From: Bradyrhizobium zhanjiangense
GTDB lineage: Bacteria; Pseudomonadota; Alphaproteobacteria; Rhizobiales; Xanthobacteraceae
NCBI RefSeq assembly: GCF_004114935.1
Contig: NZ_CP022221.1
Location: forward strand, 7,585,001 to 7,649,000
Length of the DNA stretch: 64,000 nt
Direction of reading: 5' to 3'
The notes beneath the pieces are model-generated. The model ran no database searches. It was given only the letters and a program-made list of their open reading frames with translations, and was not told where the DNA came from. Positions 63,931 through 64,000 of the stretch are shown here, piece by piece (position 1 is the stretch's first letter; every line of letters starts with the position of its first letter). Made by a program: the position numbers and the translations under genes.

Positions 63931-64000
63931 CTACTTCGCGTTGTAGGCCAACGCTCCGCTGGGATCGTTGATCGATTTGGGGAACGCAGGGTGTTTCGCA
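63931..64000 (-). CDS. C-terminal end of an unidentified protein (partial)
   Basis: Minus-strand frame ending in TAG at 63931-63933 and open to the window edge, with residues AKHPAFPKSINDPSGALAYN then AK. No identification possible from 22 residues. Could be chance. Confidence 0.3.
   Translation of the reverse strand, partial: AKHPAFPKSINDPSGALAYNAK

Overview
The window looks like an alphaproteobacterial chromosome, most likely Bradyrhizobium or a close relative. The reasons are high GC with strong third-position bias, intergenic palindromic repeats typical of that group (34.34-34.56 kb, 35.0-35.13 kb, 63.5-63.7 kb), many small secreted or membrane proteins of rhizobial type, and the combination of a Wzx/Wzy polysaccharide locus with pobA/pcaHG aromatic catabolism. 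No rRNA, tRNA or CRISPR array was seen.

0-29.5 kb is an exopolysaccharide region. It holds an FkbM methyltransferase, an acyltransferase-3/SGNH protein, a WcaI-type glycosyltransferase and GDP-fucose synthase, then an initiating polyprenyl-phosphate sugar transferase (7572-9074). A lower-GC variable cassette follows: two methyltransferases and two GT4 enzymes on +, and on - a convergent, tightly overlapping operon of tyrosine autokinase (Wzc/ExoP-like), secreted proteins, GT2, Wzy-like, Wzx-like, GT2 and a secreted GH16-like protein. Then come a ligase-family protein, the Wza-like export lipoprotein with a strong terminator, another ligase-like membrane protein and a LapG-type cysteine peptidase. 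Long G tracts (12 and 10 nt) lie inside the wzx-like and GH16-like genes and make this cassette a candidate for phase-variable switching.

29.6-41.3 kb is ordinary-looking sequence with many small proteins: a PPP-type phosphatase, secreted hypotheticals, several short membrane or DNA-binding proteins missed by length cut-offs, a CSS/EAL-type phosphodiesterase, VanZ-like, CHRD and GrlR-like proteins. 41.4-47.5 kb is a signalling segment. STAS and CheY-like genes look like the remains of a chemotaxis operon, an HD-GYP regulator has a disrupted receiver core, and a PAP2 phosphatase gene sits between 41-bp perfect direct repeats. A secreted protein and a CHASE2 adenylate cyclase end the segment.

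47.5-56.1 kb is an accessory island. It contains a decayed HNH endonuclease fragment, an SRAP (YedK/HMCES) protein co-transcribed with two HEPN-like proteins and two small proteins, a divergent two-gene unit encoding a stand-alone RarA/MgsA C-terminal-like protein, a frameshifted outer-membrane transporter, a frameshifted IS1182-family element with intact inverted repeats, and a GYF_2-protein gene trio. 56.1-64 kb returns to core metabolism: pobA with a divergent AraC regulator, SPW and NYN proteins, pcaHG with a divergent LysR regulator, pncB, and a repeat-rich tail.
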